Positions 26,665-35,623 of a DNA stretch of 64,000 bases are shown one piece after another. Source of the DNA: Nocardiopsis sp. FR4. GTDB lineage: Bacteria; Actinomycetota; Actinomycetes; Streptosporangiales; Streptosporangiaceae. A program made the position numbers and the translations under genes. Location: positions 124,001 through 188,000 of the forward strand of contig NZ_VWVV01000008.1 of assembly GCF_009830945.1 (NCBI RefSeq). Direction: 5' to 3'. Each line of letters opens with the position of its first letter. Within the stretch, counting starts at the first letter, position 1. Below the pieces are notes generated by a model. It did not search any database. It was not told where the DNA came from and was given only the letters and a program-made list of their open reading frames with translations.

Positions 26665-27648
26665 ATGTCGCGTTTCACGTTCGCGCAAGTCAAGGAAGAG
26701 ACCTACAAGGCCAAGGACGCCTGGTGGACGGTCTTCCTGGTGGACCCGCTGGCCGGACGCCTGGTCGTCTGGACCGCGAACCGCACGAGTGTCACCCCCA
26801 ACCAGCTGACGCTGGGCGCGGGGGTCCTCGGCCTGCTCTCCGCGCTGTGCTTCGCCGCGCCCGCGGTCGTCTCGGGCCAGGGCTGGCCCTGGCTGCTGGC
26901 GGGGGCCCTGCTCTTCCACCTCAGCTTCGTGCTGGACTGCATGGACGGCAAGATCGCCCGGCTCAAGGGCACCGGCTCGGTCTTCGGCAGCTGGGTCGAC
27001 TTCGTCTTCGACCGGATCCGCTTCTTCGGCTGCGTGACGGCCCTGCTGGTGGGCCAGTGGCTGGTGACCGGCAGCGTCGCGTACCTGCTCGTGGCGCCGG
27101 TCGTGGTCTTCTTCGACCTGCTGCGCTACCTCAACGGCTCCCAGGTGGCCAAGACCCGCAGGTCCATGAGGCGCACCCTCGCCGATCTGGCCGGGGAGCC
27201 CGAGTCCCTGAGCGCCGTCGGCCCGGGTGACGCCGATCCCGAGGACGACGAGATGGCGGACGCCGCCGCCCCCGCCGCCAGTGGTGCCGACCGGGCGGCC
27301 GCCGCGGCGCCGAAGGGCTTCTACCCGCGCGTGCGCGACGCACTGCTGCGCCACCGGGTGCGGCCGCACCTGTTCAGCGGCATCGAGTTCGAGATGTTCC
27401 TGTGCGTGGTCGCCCCGGCGACCGCGTTGGTCGCCCTCGTCACGCCGCTGGACAGTCTGATCATCCCCGTCGCGGTGTTCTCCGTCCTGGCGCTGGCCTT
27501 CTTCGAGTGCGTCCTGGTGCTGCGCCTGTGGAAGGACACCCGCAGGTTCGAGGCGCGCCGTCGCGGCCCGCTGAAGTCCGGGGCGGTCACCGCCGTCGCC
27601 GGCGTGTCGGCCGCCGACGCGGCAGCCGGAGCCGGCGGCGGAAGCTGA
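26665..27648 (+). CDS. CDP-alcohol phosphatidyltransferase family protein
   Basis: 327 residues, ATG behind GGAGAA. The family motif D-x2-D-G-x2-A-R-x8-G-x3-D-x3-D is complete: D91, D94, G95, A98, R99, G108, D112, D116. About six membrane segments. An insert at about 185-215 (Asp/Glu/Ala-rich) and a polar Ala-rich tail flank the last segments. Such enzymes join a CDP-activated lipid or polyol to an alcohol; the pair of substrates cannot be told from sequence. Monocistronic, ending before the G/C hairpin. Confidence 0.88.
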   Translation: MSRFTFAQVKEETYKAKDAWWTVFLVDPLAGRLVVWTANRTSVTPNQLTLGAGVLGLLSALCFAAPAVVSGQGWPWLLAGALLFHLSFVLDCMDGKIARLKGTGSVFGSWVDFVFDRIRFFGCVTALLVGQWLVTGSVAYLLVAPVVVFFDLLRYLNGSQVAKTRRSMRRTLADLAGEPESLSAVGPGDADPEDDEMADAAAPAASGADRAAAAAPKGFYPRVRDALLRHRVRPHLFSGIEFEMFLCVVAPATALVALVTPLDSLIIPVAVFSVLALAFFECVLVLRLWKDTRRFEARRRGPLKSGAVTAVAGVSAADAAAGAGGGS

Positions 27649-27660
27649 GCCGCGAACACG

Positions 27661-27719
27661 GACGCGAGGGGGGGGGGGGGGGGGGGGGCCCCCCCCCCCC
27701 CCCCCCCCCCCCCCGCGTC
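27661..27719. repeat. G21/C26 tract inside an inverted repeat
   Basis: GACGCG, A, 21 G, then 26 C ending in CGCGTC. The whole would fold into a 27-bp or longer hairpin. It lies between converging genes (stops at 27648 and 27751), where a terminator is expected. A tract of this length is hard to sequence, so the number of bases may be wrong. Confidence 0.6.
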
Positions 27720-27750
27720 TTCCGCGCTCCTGACAGGGGGACCGGGCAGG

Positions 27751-28926
27751 TCAGGCCCCCGACCCGCGCCCGGTGCCGCCCGGAACGGCGGATCCGCCGA
27801 CGCCGGTGCCCGTGGCCCGGGCGTCCCCCGGCGCGCGCCCCTCCTGACGCGGCTCGGAGTCCTCGCGCAGGAACCAGGTGAGCCGCGGTTCCACGGCCCA
27901 GCGCAGGGCCCCGCGCGCCCAGGGGGTGCACAGGAGCAGAGTCAGGCCCGTCCCGAAGGCGACCATCCCGGCCAGCCCGAGCGGTCCCGACACGAAGCCG
28001 TACCAGGGCGAGGACTGCAGGACGATGATGACCACCGAGTGGCCCAGGTACACGTACAGGCTGTAGGCGCCCAGGTCGGTGAACCACGTCCGCCTCTTCG
28101 GGACGAGCGCGAGCACGGCGACGCTCATCGCCAGCGCCAGGCCCAGGAAGGCCAGGCGAAGGCCCAGGCTGGGCAGCAGCGGGTCGATGTCCCGGTCGGT
28201 GAGGCTGCTCGTCCAGAAGAGCCAGTCCTTGCTCAGGCGGTCGGAGATGGGCACGGCGAGCACCGCCGTCACCGCGAGGACCGCCGTGGAGGCGACCCGC
28301 ACCCACAGCCTGTCCAGGTACGCGAAGTGCTCGCGCCGCAGGCTCAGACCCAGGACGAAGAACGGCAGGAAGCTGACGACGCGTCCGATGGAGAGCGTCC
28401 CGCCCAGGTCCGCGGTGGCGGCGAACATCGAGATCACCACCGCGACGAGGACGGGCCAGCGCAGCCGCTTCCAGACCGGCACGCTCAGGCGCCACAGGAA
28501 GAGGGCGACCAGGAACCACAGGGCGTAGGTCGGCCGGAGCAGTGACGGGGACTCGGGCAGGCTGCCGTCCGCGACGGTGTGGATGGCCTGGTGGATCGTC
28601 CAGAAGATCAGGTAGGGCACCGCGAGCGTCAGGACGAGCTTCTCCACGCGTTTGGACGAGCCGTCGAAGGAGCGCGAGAGGTAGCCGCTGATCAGGATGA
28701 ACGCGGGCATGTGGAAGAAGTAGATCCAGTAGTACAGGGCGCTGGCGGGCCCGTAGTCACCCAGCGGGCCGATCGCGTGGCCGATGACGACCAGTGCGAT
28801 CAGGATGAACTTGGCGTTGTCCAGGCGGGCGTCGCGGCCGGGGGCCGGGGCCGCCTGCGTCGCGTCCGCGGCCGGGGCGGTCGCGCCTTGCCCCGGTCCC
28901 GGACCGTGTGCTGCCGGACTGGTCAT
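27751..28926 (-). CDS. acyltransferase family 3 membrane protein
   Basis: 391 residues from ATG 28926 (an earlier in-frame start at 29055 adds Arg/Pro-rich sequence). RDARLDNAKFILIALVVIGH with the conserved His, then YWIYFFHMPAFILISGYLSR, are the fucose-4-O-acetylase-like (YfcA/OafA-related) start. About ten membrane segments follow, with a hydrophilic tail of about 45 residues. It probably O-acetylates a surface glycan; substrate unknown. No ribosome site is obvious. Confidence 0.86.
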   Translation of the reverse strand: MTSPAAHGPGPGQGATAPAADATQAAPAPGRDARLDNAKFILIALVVIGHAIGPLGDYGPASALYYWIYFFHMPAFILISGYLSRSFDGSSKRVEKLVLTLAVPYLIFWTIHQAIHTVADGSLPESPSLLRPTYALWFLVALFLWRLSVPVWKRLRWPVLVAVVISMFAATADLGGTLSIGRVVSFLPFFVLGLSLRREHFAYLDRLWVRVASTAVLAVTAVLAVPISDRLSKDWLFWTSSLTDRDIDPLLPSLGLRLAFLGLALAMSVAVLALVPKRRTWFTDLGAYSLYVYLGHSVVIIVLQSSPWYGFVSGPLGLAGMVAFGTGLTLLLCTPWARGALRWAVEPRLTWFLREDSEPRQEGRAPGDARATGTGVGGSAVPGGTGRGSGA

Positions 28927-29498
28927 GGATGAGGCCACGGGTGGACTCCGAGATCGCTTCGACTGCTGTGTACGTGTGCTTGCCGGCTTCCGGCCGGGTG
29001 TGCGGGGCCGGGACAGGCGCGGGAAGACGGTGCCGCGTGGCGCGCGAGGGGGCACCGTGTGGTGACGGACGAGTGAACATGTGCGGCGTTACCTTACTGT
29101 GATGTAGCAAGGGATGCCAGTAGTTCTCCCCACTCGGGGCGGAGAAGCGCCGGGAACCCTGCCTGTTCGGCCCGGCCCCGAAAGCCGTGGCCGACACGGC
29201 GGGGAGGCCCCCGGCGCGGTTCGGCGGCGGTTCCGGGCCGTGCGTCCCCGTGCTCCCCGCGGAGTTTCGGAGTGGACCCCCGAGGGTGGGAAACGGGTCC
29301 GGAACACGGGAGGGGATCCGGGGCACCCGACGCGGGGACCCGGAGTGGGTGGCGTTCCGTGTGCAGACCATAACCCATATGACACGCTGTGGCGCACTGT
29401 GGGCGAACCCGCCGGTGTGAGCGCGTGACGGGCGCGCCGATAGGCTGTGCCGTCAGACAGGTGCCCGCTGGGCAGCCCCGACCCAGTCGAGATACGGA
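28927..29498. other. 572-bp intergenic region between divergent genes
   Basis: Separates the acyltransferase from the amidohydrolase. I see an AT-richer patch at 29088-29105 (toward the acyltransferase) and TAGGCT at 29443 (toward the amidohydrolase), which could be promoter elements. No coding region of credible quality. Confidence 0.5.
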
Positions 29499-31505
29499 AT
29501 GAAGGCGGTGGAAGCCGTGCCGCACGCGGTGGACCCCAACCGTGCCGCCCAGCACGGGAACGCGGTCATGCGACTCCTTGACGAGATCTTCCCCCTCGTG
29601 GAGGGGTTCTACGTCGACCTGCACAAGAACCCCGAGCTCTCCCACGCCGAGCACCGCACCGCCAGCGGAGTGGCCGAATGGCTCACCCGGACCGGTTACG
29701 AGGTCCACAAGGGCGTGGGCGGCACCGGGGTCGTCGGCATCCTGCGCAACGGGCCCGGCCCCACGGTGATGCTGCGCGCCGACATGGACGCGCTCCCGCT
29801 GGAGGAGAAGACCGGGCTGCCCTACGCCAGCACCGCCCGCGCCGTCGACGCCGACGGCACCGAGGTCCCCGTCATGCACGCGTGCGGGCACGACGCCCAC
29901 ACCGCCTGCCTGGTGGGAGCAGCCGACCTGCTCTCGGAGAGCCGCGAGGAGTGGGCCGGGACGGTCATGGTCGTCGCGCAGCCGGGCGAGGAGAGCCTCG
30001 ACGGCGCGCAGGCCATGCTGGCGGACGGGCTCTTCGACCGGTTCGGCCGCCCCGACGTCATCCTGGGCCAGCACCTGGGCCCCCAGCCCGCCGGGCTCAT
30101 CTCCCACCGGGCGGGGGTCATCCTCGGCGCCTCCAGCTCCTACCGCGTGCGCGTCCACGGCGAGGGGGGCCACGCCTCCCAGCCGAACACGACCGTGGAC
30201 CCGGTGGTCATCGCCGCGAACATCGTCACCCGCCTGCAGAGCGTGGTCTCCCGGGAGGTCAGCCCGAGTGAGATGGCGGTGCTCACCGTCGGCCGGATCC
30301 AGGCGGGTACCAAGGCCAACATCATCCCCGACGAGGCCTACCTGGAGATCAACACCCGGGCCCTGAACACCAACGTCTCCGCCCAGCTGGAGGCGGCCAT
30401 CGAGCGGATCGTGCGCGCCGAGGCCGCGGCCTCGGGAGCCACCCGCGAACCCGAGATCGAGCGCTTCCAGGACGCGGGGGTCACCTTCAACGACCCGCAG
30501 AGCACCGCCGACGTCGCCGCCGCGCACCACGCCTACTTCGGTGACGACTACGTCATCCACCTGCCCGACCCCTCTCCGGCGACCGAGGACTTCAGCTACT
30601 TCGGGCTGCCCGGCGACCCGCAGCCGATCCCGTACGTGTTCTGGTTCGTCGGAGCCACCCCGCACGACGTCTGGGAGGCCGCGCCGGGCGACACCCCCTA
30701 CGAGAAGATGGGCAACGTGCCCAGCAACCACTCGCCGTTCTTCTCCCCCGCGCGCGAGCCCACCCTGCGGGCCGGGCTGGCCGCGATCACCGTGGCCGCG
30801 CTGTCCTACCTGGGCAGCGACAACCAGCGGACGGGCGCGCCCGCCGGCGGCGCGTACCAGTCCGGTCCGGGTGCTCCGGCGACGGACGCCTCCGGGGCCG
30901 GTGCGCCGGGGGCCGACCCCTCCGGACCCGACTTCCCGCGCTCGGACGTCCCGGTTCCCGACCTCCCGCACACGGACCTGCCCGGACCGGACTTCCAGGG
31001 ACCGGCGCCGGGGGACCGCCCGGCCTCCCCGCCGTCCGACGCGCACGCCGGACCCCAGGCCGGTTCGCCCGCGGACCCCCTCGGCCCGCCGCCGAGCGGT
31101 GCACCGGTGTCCGGCTCCCCGGACTTCCCGGGCGCCTCCTCCGGGGGCCCCGAGCGCCGCGAGCACCGTTCCGAGGCCAACGACGCCTATGACAGCGCCT
31201 ACCTCGCCTCCTCATGGTCCGCGCCCGACGAGGACCGGTCCAGCACCACCCAGGAGGCCGACATGGACGCGGTGATGGAGTCCCAGGACGGGGAGCGGCG
31301 CGGCGAGAAGGCGGAGGAGTCCACCCTGTCGGCGGACATGGCCGCGCTGCTGGAGGAGAACGACTTCCCGCAGGGCCCGTCGGGCCCGCCGCAGGGACCG
31401 CCCTCGGGTCCGGCCTACGGAGGTCCGCCGCCCCAGGGCAGCGCCCACGACGCGCCGCCGCCCGGGGCCGACGACGAGCGGCCCGACTCCGACTACCGTC
31501 TCTGA
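29499..31505 (+). CDS. M20-family amidohydrolase with long disordered C-terminal extension
   Basis: 668 residues; the catalytic part is about residues 20-440. Metal ligands are visible in PVMHACGHDAHTACLVG, AQPGEESLDGAQ (catalytic Glu pair) and GHASQPNTTVDP. The family includes hippurate hydrolases and N-acyl-amino-acid deacylases, so it likely cleaves an N-acyl amide in the cytoplasm. Residues about 440-668 are low-complexity, rich in Pro, Gly, Ser and Asp, with one helical acidic stretch (STLSADMAALLEENDFPQG). The usual length is about 400. An in-frame GTG at 29517 is an alternative start. Confidence 0.88.
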   Translation: MKAVEAVPHAVDPNRAAQHGNAVMRLLDEIFPLVEGFYVDLHKNPELSHAEHRTASGVAEWLTRTGYEVHKGVGGTGVVGILRNGPGPTVMLRADMDALPLEEKTGLPYASTARAVDADGTEVPVMHACGHDAHTACLVGAADLLSESREEWAGTVMVVAQPGEESLDGAQAMLADGLFDRFGRPDVILGQHLGPQPAGLISHRAGVILGASSSYRVRVHGEGGHASQPNTTVDPVVIAANIVTRLQSVVSREVSPSEMAVLTVGRIQAGTKANIIPDEAYLEINTRALNTNVSAQLEAAIERIVRAEAAASGATREPEIERFQDAGVTFNDPQSTADVAAAHHAYFGDDYVIHLPDPSPATEDFSYFGLPGDPQPIPYVFWFVGATPHDVWEAAPGDTPYEKMGNVPSNHSPFFSPAREPTLRAGLAAITVAALSYLGSDNQRTGAPAGGAYQSGPGAPATDASGAGAPGADPSGPDFPRSDVPVPDLPHTDLPGPDFQGPAPGDRPASPPSDAHAGPQAGSPADPLGPPPSGAPVSGSPDFPGASSGGPERREHRSEANDAYDSAYLASSWSAPDEDRSSTTQEADMDAVMESQDGERRGEKAEESTLSADMAALLEENDFPQGPSGPPQGPPSGPAYGGPPPQGSAHDAPPPGADDERPDSDYRL

Positions 31506-31511
31506 CCGCGG

Positions 31512-32315
31512 ATGGGGGTCCTCCCCTGGCGGTGGGGCGACCGGCTCCTGCGCAGGACGCTGCGCCATCCCCGGGAGATCCCCCTGCTGGTCGCGTGTGT
31601 GGGGGTGACGCTGTTCACCGTGGCGGGTGCGGTCAGCCGCGCCTACGCCGGTGACCCCAACGAACCGCTGCTGCTGCTGAGCATCCCCGCGCTCGTGTAC
31701 TTCGTGCGCGGGCAGCTGTACGCCCGCCAGCGCGTCAACGGCGTGCGCATCACCCCGGCGCAGTTCCCCGAGGCGCACCGGATGGTGGTGGAGGCCGCCC
31801 AGGCCTTCAACATGCGGCACGTGCCCGAGGCCTACGTCGTGCTGGGCAACGGCGTGCTCAACGCGTTCGCCTCGGGGCACGGGTTCCGCCGCTACGTGGC
31901 CGTCAACAGCGACCTGTTCGAGGTGGGCGGGCGGCTGGCCGACCCGGACGCCCTGCGGTTCGTCATCGGCCACGAGGTCGGCCACATCGCCGCCGGGCAC
32001 ACGTCGTTCTGGCGGCAGTTCGGCGTCTCGGTGGCCAACGTGATCCCCGGAGTGGGCTCCACGCTGGGGCGCGCGCAGGAGTACACGGCCGACAACCACG
32101 CCTACAAGTTCTGCCCGGAGGGCGTCCAGGGACTGCGGGTGCTCGCGGCGGGCAAGTACCTGTACAGGTCCGTGGACTTCCACGACATCGCAGCGCGGGC
32201 CCGGACCGACACGGGTTTCTTCGTGCTACTGGTCAACCTGCTCTCCAGCCACCCGGTGAACACGTTCCGGTTCGCCGCGCTCGCCGACCGCACCAGGCCC
32301 GGACGCGTCCTGTAG
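31512..32315 (+). CDS. M48-family (HtpX/Ste24-like) membrane zinc protease
   Basis: 267 residues, six bases after the amidohydrolase stop, so co-transcribed. Membrane segments at about 25-42 and 53-68. The zinc motif is VIGHEVGHIAAGHTSFW (HExxH), with the third ligand Glu in RAQEYTADNHAY. NGVLNAFASGHGFRRYVAVN is typical of M48. It likely takes part in membrane-protein quality control. The substrate is unknown. Confidence 0.9.
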   Translation: MGVLPWRWGDRLLRRTLRHPREIPLLVACVGVTLFTVAGAVSRAYAGDPNEPLLLLSIPALVYFVRGQLYARQRVNGVRITPAQFPEAHRMVVEAAQAFNMRHVPEAYVVLGNGVLNAFASGHGFRRYVAVNSDLFEVGGRLADPDALRFVIGHEVGHIAAGHTSFWRQFGVSVANVIPGVGSTLGRAQEYTADNHAYKFCPEGVQGLRVLAAGKYLYRSVDFHDIAARARTDTGFFVLLVNLLSSHPVNTFRFAALADRTRPGRVL

Positions 32316-32367
32316 CAGGGGACGCGTCCGGGCCCGGACCCCGGGTCCCGCCCGGACCTCCCCGGCC

Positions 32368-34497
32368 TCAGACCTCCTCGGGCTGGCGGTCGGGCAGCCG
32401 CGCGGCCACCTGGGGAGGCAGGGGCTCGTGGCGCAGGTAGGAGCGGGTGAACACCCCCGTGCCGTGGGAGGTCGAGCGCAGTTCCACGGCGTACCGGGTG
32501 ATCTCCAGCTCGGGCACCTCGGCGCGGACCACCGCGCGGCCGCCGTTGGCGGTCTCGGTGCCCACCACCCGGCCGCGCCGGGCGGACAGGTCGCTCAGCA
32601 CCGCTCCCAGGTAGGCGTCGTCCACCTCCACGGTCACCTCGTCCACCGGTTCCAGCGTCGACAGCCTCGCGGAGGCCGCCGCGTCCTTCAGGGCCAGGCG
32701 GCCCGCCTTCTGGAAGGCCATGTCCGAGGAGTCCACCGAGTGGGCCTTGCCGTCGTACAGCGTCACCCGGATGTCCACCAGCGGGTGGCCCGAGTCCACG
32801 CCGTCCGCCATCTGGGCGCGCACGCCCTTCTCCACGGACGGGACGAACTGGCGCGGCACCACCCCGCCGACGATCTCGTCGACGAACTCCAGGCCCGAGC
32901 CCGACTCCAGCGGCTCAACCCGGATCCGGCAGACGCCGAACTCGCCGTGTCCGCCGCTCTGCTTGACGTTGCGCCCCATGCCCTGGGCCGGGACGGCGAA
33001 GGTCTCCCGCAGCGGCACCCGCACCCGGCCGGTGCGCACCCGCACCCCGTGGCGGTGCTCCAACCGGTCCAGGGCGGCGTCCAGGTGCGCCTCGCCCAGG
33101 CTCCACAGGACCATCTGGTGGGTCTCCGGGTTCACCTCCACCCGCAGGGACGGGTCCTCGGCCACCAGGCGGGCCACCGCCTGGGAGAGCCGGTCCTCGT
33201 CCCCCGACGACACGGCGGTCAGGGAGACCGGGAGCAGCGGCTGCGGGAAGCGCCAGGGGGCCACGCGCAGGGGGCGGTCCGGTGCGGAGAGGGTGTCCCC
33301 GGTCCGGGCGTCGGGCACCTTCGCCACCAGGCACAGGTCACCAGCCACGATCTGGCCCACCGGGCGGCTCTGGCGGCCCAGCGGCACGGACAGCGCGCCC
33401 GCGCGCTCGTCGTTGCCGGTGCGGTCCAGGTCGTCGGAGCCGGTCAGGCCGCACGGCACACCGTGCCCGTGCAGGTGGACCTGGGTGTCGGGCCGCAGGG
33501 TCCCGGAGAAGACGCGCACCAGGCTCACCCGGCCCACGTAGGGGTCGACGGTGGTGCTCAGCACCTCCGCCGCGAGGGGCCCGTCGGGGTCGCACGACAG
33601 TCCCCGGACGGGCTCGCCCCCGGGGGTCTCCACCGGGGGGAAGGGGCGCCGCGTGGGGTCCGGGCACGACAGCGGAAGCTCGCGGAGCAGCTGCCGCACG
33701 CCCACGTCGCGGGTGGCGCTGATCGCCAGGACCGGGTGGAAGCCGCCCGCGGCCACGGCCTTCTGCAGGTCGGCGATGAGCAGGTCCGGGTCGAGTTTCC
33801 CGCCCTCCATGTACCGCTCCATGAGGGCCTCGTCCTCGCTCTCGGTGATCACCTCCTCGACGAGGGTCTCCCGGAGCGGTCCGGCGGCCGCGCGCAGCCG
33901 GTCGGGCGGCTCGGCGGGCTCGCCGTAGTAGCGCTCGGAGACCAGGCCCCACACGCCCACCACGCGGCGGTCGTCCCCCGTCCCCTCCACGGCGGGGACG
34001 TAGGCGGGGTGCACGCCGCCGCCGAAGGCCTCCTGGCACTGGGCGACCACCTCGTCGTAGTCGGCGCGCGGATGGTCGATCTTGGTGATCGCCACCGCGC
34101 GGGGCATCCCCACGGCGGCGCACTCCTCCCACAGGACGCGGGTGCGCCCGTCCACGCCGTCCAGGGCGGAGATGACGAACAGGGCGGCGTCGGCGCCGCG
34201 CAGTCCGGCGCGCATGGCCCCGATGAAGTCGGCGTACCCCGGGGTGTCGAGCAGGTTGACCTTCACGTCGCCGACCATGACGGGGTTGACGGACAGGTGG
34301 ACCGAGCGCTTCTGGCGGATCTCCACCTCGTCGTGGTCGCTGACGGTGGTGCCCTCCTCCACGCTGCCGGGGCGGCTGATCTCCCCGGCGGCGTGGAGGA
34401 GGGCCTCGACCAGGCTGGTCTTGCCGGATCCGGACGGACCGACCAGGGCGATGTTGCGGATGTTCTGGGGCCTGTCGGCCCTGGGTACGTCTGCCAT
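32368..34497 (-). CDS. elongation factor G-like protein (EF-G2 type)
   Basis: 709 residues from ATG 34497. Translation-factor GTPase: G1 GPSGSGKTSL, G3 DTPGYADFIG, while G4 is TKID instead of NKxD. Domains II-V follow: VDPYVGRVSLVRVFSGTLRP (II), PLLPVSLTAVSSGDEDRLSQ (III), LRETFAVPAQGMGRNVKQSG (IV), YLGAVLSDLSARRGRVVGTE (V). It belongs to the second EF-G-like group of actinobacteria, not housekeeping FusA, which would be next to the str operon. Role uncertain: ribosome rescue, stress or tolerance. The divergent gene starts 128 bases away. Confidence 0.88.
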   Translation of the reverse strand: MADVPRADRPQNIRNIALVGPSGSGKTSLVEALLHAAGEISRPGSVEEGTTVSDHDEVEIRQKRSVHLSVNPVMVGDVKVNLLDTPGYADFIGAMRAGLRGADAALFVISALDGVDGRTRVLWEECAAVGMPRAVAITKIDHPRADYDEVVAQCQEAFGGGVHPAYVPAVEGTGDDRRVVGVWGLVSERYYGEPAEPPDRLRAAAGPLRETLVEEVITESEDEALMERYMEGGKLDPDLLIADLQKAVAAGGFHPVLAISATRDVGVRQLLRELPLSCPDPTRRPFPPVETPGGEPVRGLSCDPDGPLAAEVLSTTVDPYVGRVSLVRVFSGTLRPDTQVHLHGHGVPCGLTGSDDLDRTGNDERAGALSVPLGRQSRPVGQIVAGDLCLVAKVPDARTGDTLSAPDRPLRVAPWRFPQPLLPVSLTAVSSGDEDRLSQAVARLVAEDPSLRVEVNPETHQMVLWSLGEAHLDAALDRLEHRHGVRVRTGRVRVPLRETFAVPAQGMGRNVKQSGGHGEFGVCRIRVEPLESGSGLEFVDEIVGGVVPRQFVPSVEKGVRAQMADGVDSGHPLVDIRVTLYDGKAHSVDSSDMAFQKAGRLALKDAAASARLSTLEPVDEVTVEVDDAYLGAVLSDLSARRGRVVGTETANGGRAVVRAEVPELEITRYAVELRSTSHGTGVFTRSYLRHEPLPPQVAARLPDRQPEEV

Positions 34498-34613
34498 TGC
34501 TGCCCACCCCCCGTGGTTGTGATCTGTGTCACTTCTACCGTCGCCCGCGGCGGCCCGCACGGCAAGAGCTGAACCGAAATCTGGCATGTGCACTATGACT
34601 CTTTTTGGACCTC

Positions 34614-34626
34614 TACTATTGCCCCG
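34614..34626 (+). promoter_or_regulatory. candidate -10 element for a leaderless CPBP transcript
   Basis: TACTATT at 34614-34620 ends five bases before the GTG at 34626, so transcription would begin at or next to the start codon. No ribosome site precedes that GTG. Confidence 0.35.
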
Positions 34627-35606
34627 TGCCATGGTCGGATTCCCTCCCTCAGTTCAGCCTCGCCGGAACCGTTCTGACGGTCCTGCTGCTCGTCTTCGCG
34701 GCGGTCGGTGAGCCCCTCCTCGGCAGGAGGGCGTTTCGGTGGCTCTCCCGCAGACGTGACGACGATCCCCGCGCCCTCACGCGCGTGCACACCGTCACCA
34801 TCGGTATCCACGCCCTGTGGGGCCTGGCGGTGGTCGGCGTCCTCCTGCTGTCGCCGGGGCTGTCCGCAGGCGACCTCGGGCTGCGCCCGCCGCACGCGTG
34901 GGGCCCGATCGCGGCCGGGGCCGTCGGCGGCCTGCTGGCCCTGGGGGTGCTGTGGGTCCTGGTCAACGGACTGCCGCGGGGCGGTCGCGGCAGGCGCGGA
35001 CGGCGCCCCGCGCCCGCGCCGCTCACCCTGCCCGAACCCGAGCGCCAGCGCGGACTGCTCGTGCCCTACGGCACTGCCGAGCGGGCGTTCGCCGCGGGGG
35101 CGGCCGTCACCGGGGGCGTGTTCGGCGAGCTGCTCTACCGGGGGCTGTTCATCGTCCTGGTCGCGAGCATGGGCGTCCCGCTGTGGGTCGCCGCGGTGCT
35201 GTCGGTGGTGCTGTTCTCCGTCGCGCACCTGTACCAGGGGTGGTGGGGGCTGGTCAGCGCCGGCGCCTCGGGCACCCTGTTCACCGTCCTCTATCTGGGC
35301 ACCGGGAGTGTCTGGGTGCCGGTCCTGGTCCACGTGGCGCTCAACCTGCGCTCGCTGGTCTTCCCGCCCCGGTCCGTCCGCGAGGCCTGGTACGACGACG
35401 ACTACGACGACGACTACGACGACGAGTCCCCGGAGGCCCCCGCGGAGGACGCGTACGAGGAGCCTCCCGCGCGGGACGGGTACGCGACACCCCCCGGCGG
35501 CTACGCGCCGCCTACCGCGCACGGCTCCCATACCGCTCCCCCCGCCTACGACCCCCGCGCCATGCCGCCCCGGTACGACCCCCCGGGACCGGACGCCTGG
35601 CGCTGA
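34626..35606 (+). CDS. CPBP-family intramembrane metalloprotease-like protein
   Basis: 326 residues, about eight membrane segments. Motif 1 is GELLYRGLF: the usual EExxxR has Gly for the first Glu, keeping E-L-L-Y-R. Motif 2 is FSVAHLYQGWWGL with the His, motif 3 VPVLVHVALNLRSL with His and Asn. The tail of about 80 residues is Asp/Tyr-rich then Pro-rich. Homologues (Rce1-like) cleave or modify membrane peptides; some are bacteriocin immunity proteins. First of a three-gene run; the hydrolase follows 17 bases later. Confidence 0.82.
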   Translation: MPWSDSLPQFSLAGTVLTVLLLVFAAVGEPLLGRRAFRWLSRRRDDDPRALTRVHTVTIGIHALWGLAVVGVLLLSPGLSAGDLGLRPPHAWGPIAAGAVGGLLALGVLWVLVNGLPRGGRGRRGRRPAPAPLTLPEPERQRGLLVPYGTAERAFAAGAAVTGGVFGELLYRGLFIVLVASMGVPLWVAAVLSVVLFSVAHLYQGWWGLVSAGASGTLFTVLYLGTGSVWVPVLVHVALNLRSLVFPPRSVREAWYDDDYDDDYDDESPEAPAEDAYEEPPARDGYATPPGGYAPPTAHGSHTAPPAYDPRAMPPRYDPPGPDAWR

Positions 35607-35623
35607 TCGGGCACGATGGTTGG

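Noticed and set aside
27661-27719. Interpreting the G/C tract as a contig join
   Set aside because: It has inverted flanks (GACGCG/CGCGTC) fitting a real terminator hairpin, so I kept it as a repeat with uncertain length.
32326-32339. Palindrome GTCCGGGCCCGGAC between the M48 and EF-G-like stops as an operator
   Set aside because: Placed between converging genes; more likely part of a terminator, and too common a GC pattern to call.
32428-34572. 714-residue plus-strand frame opposite the EF-G-like gene
   Set aside because: Low-information shadow; the GTPase motifs are on the minus strand.
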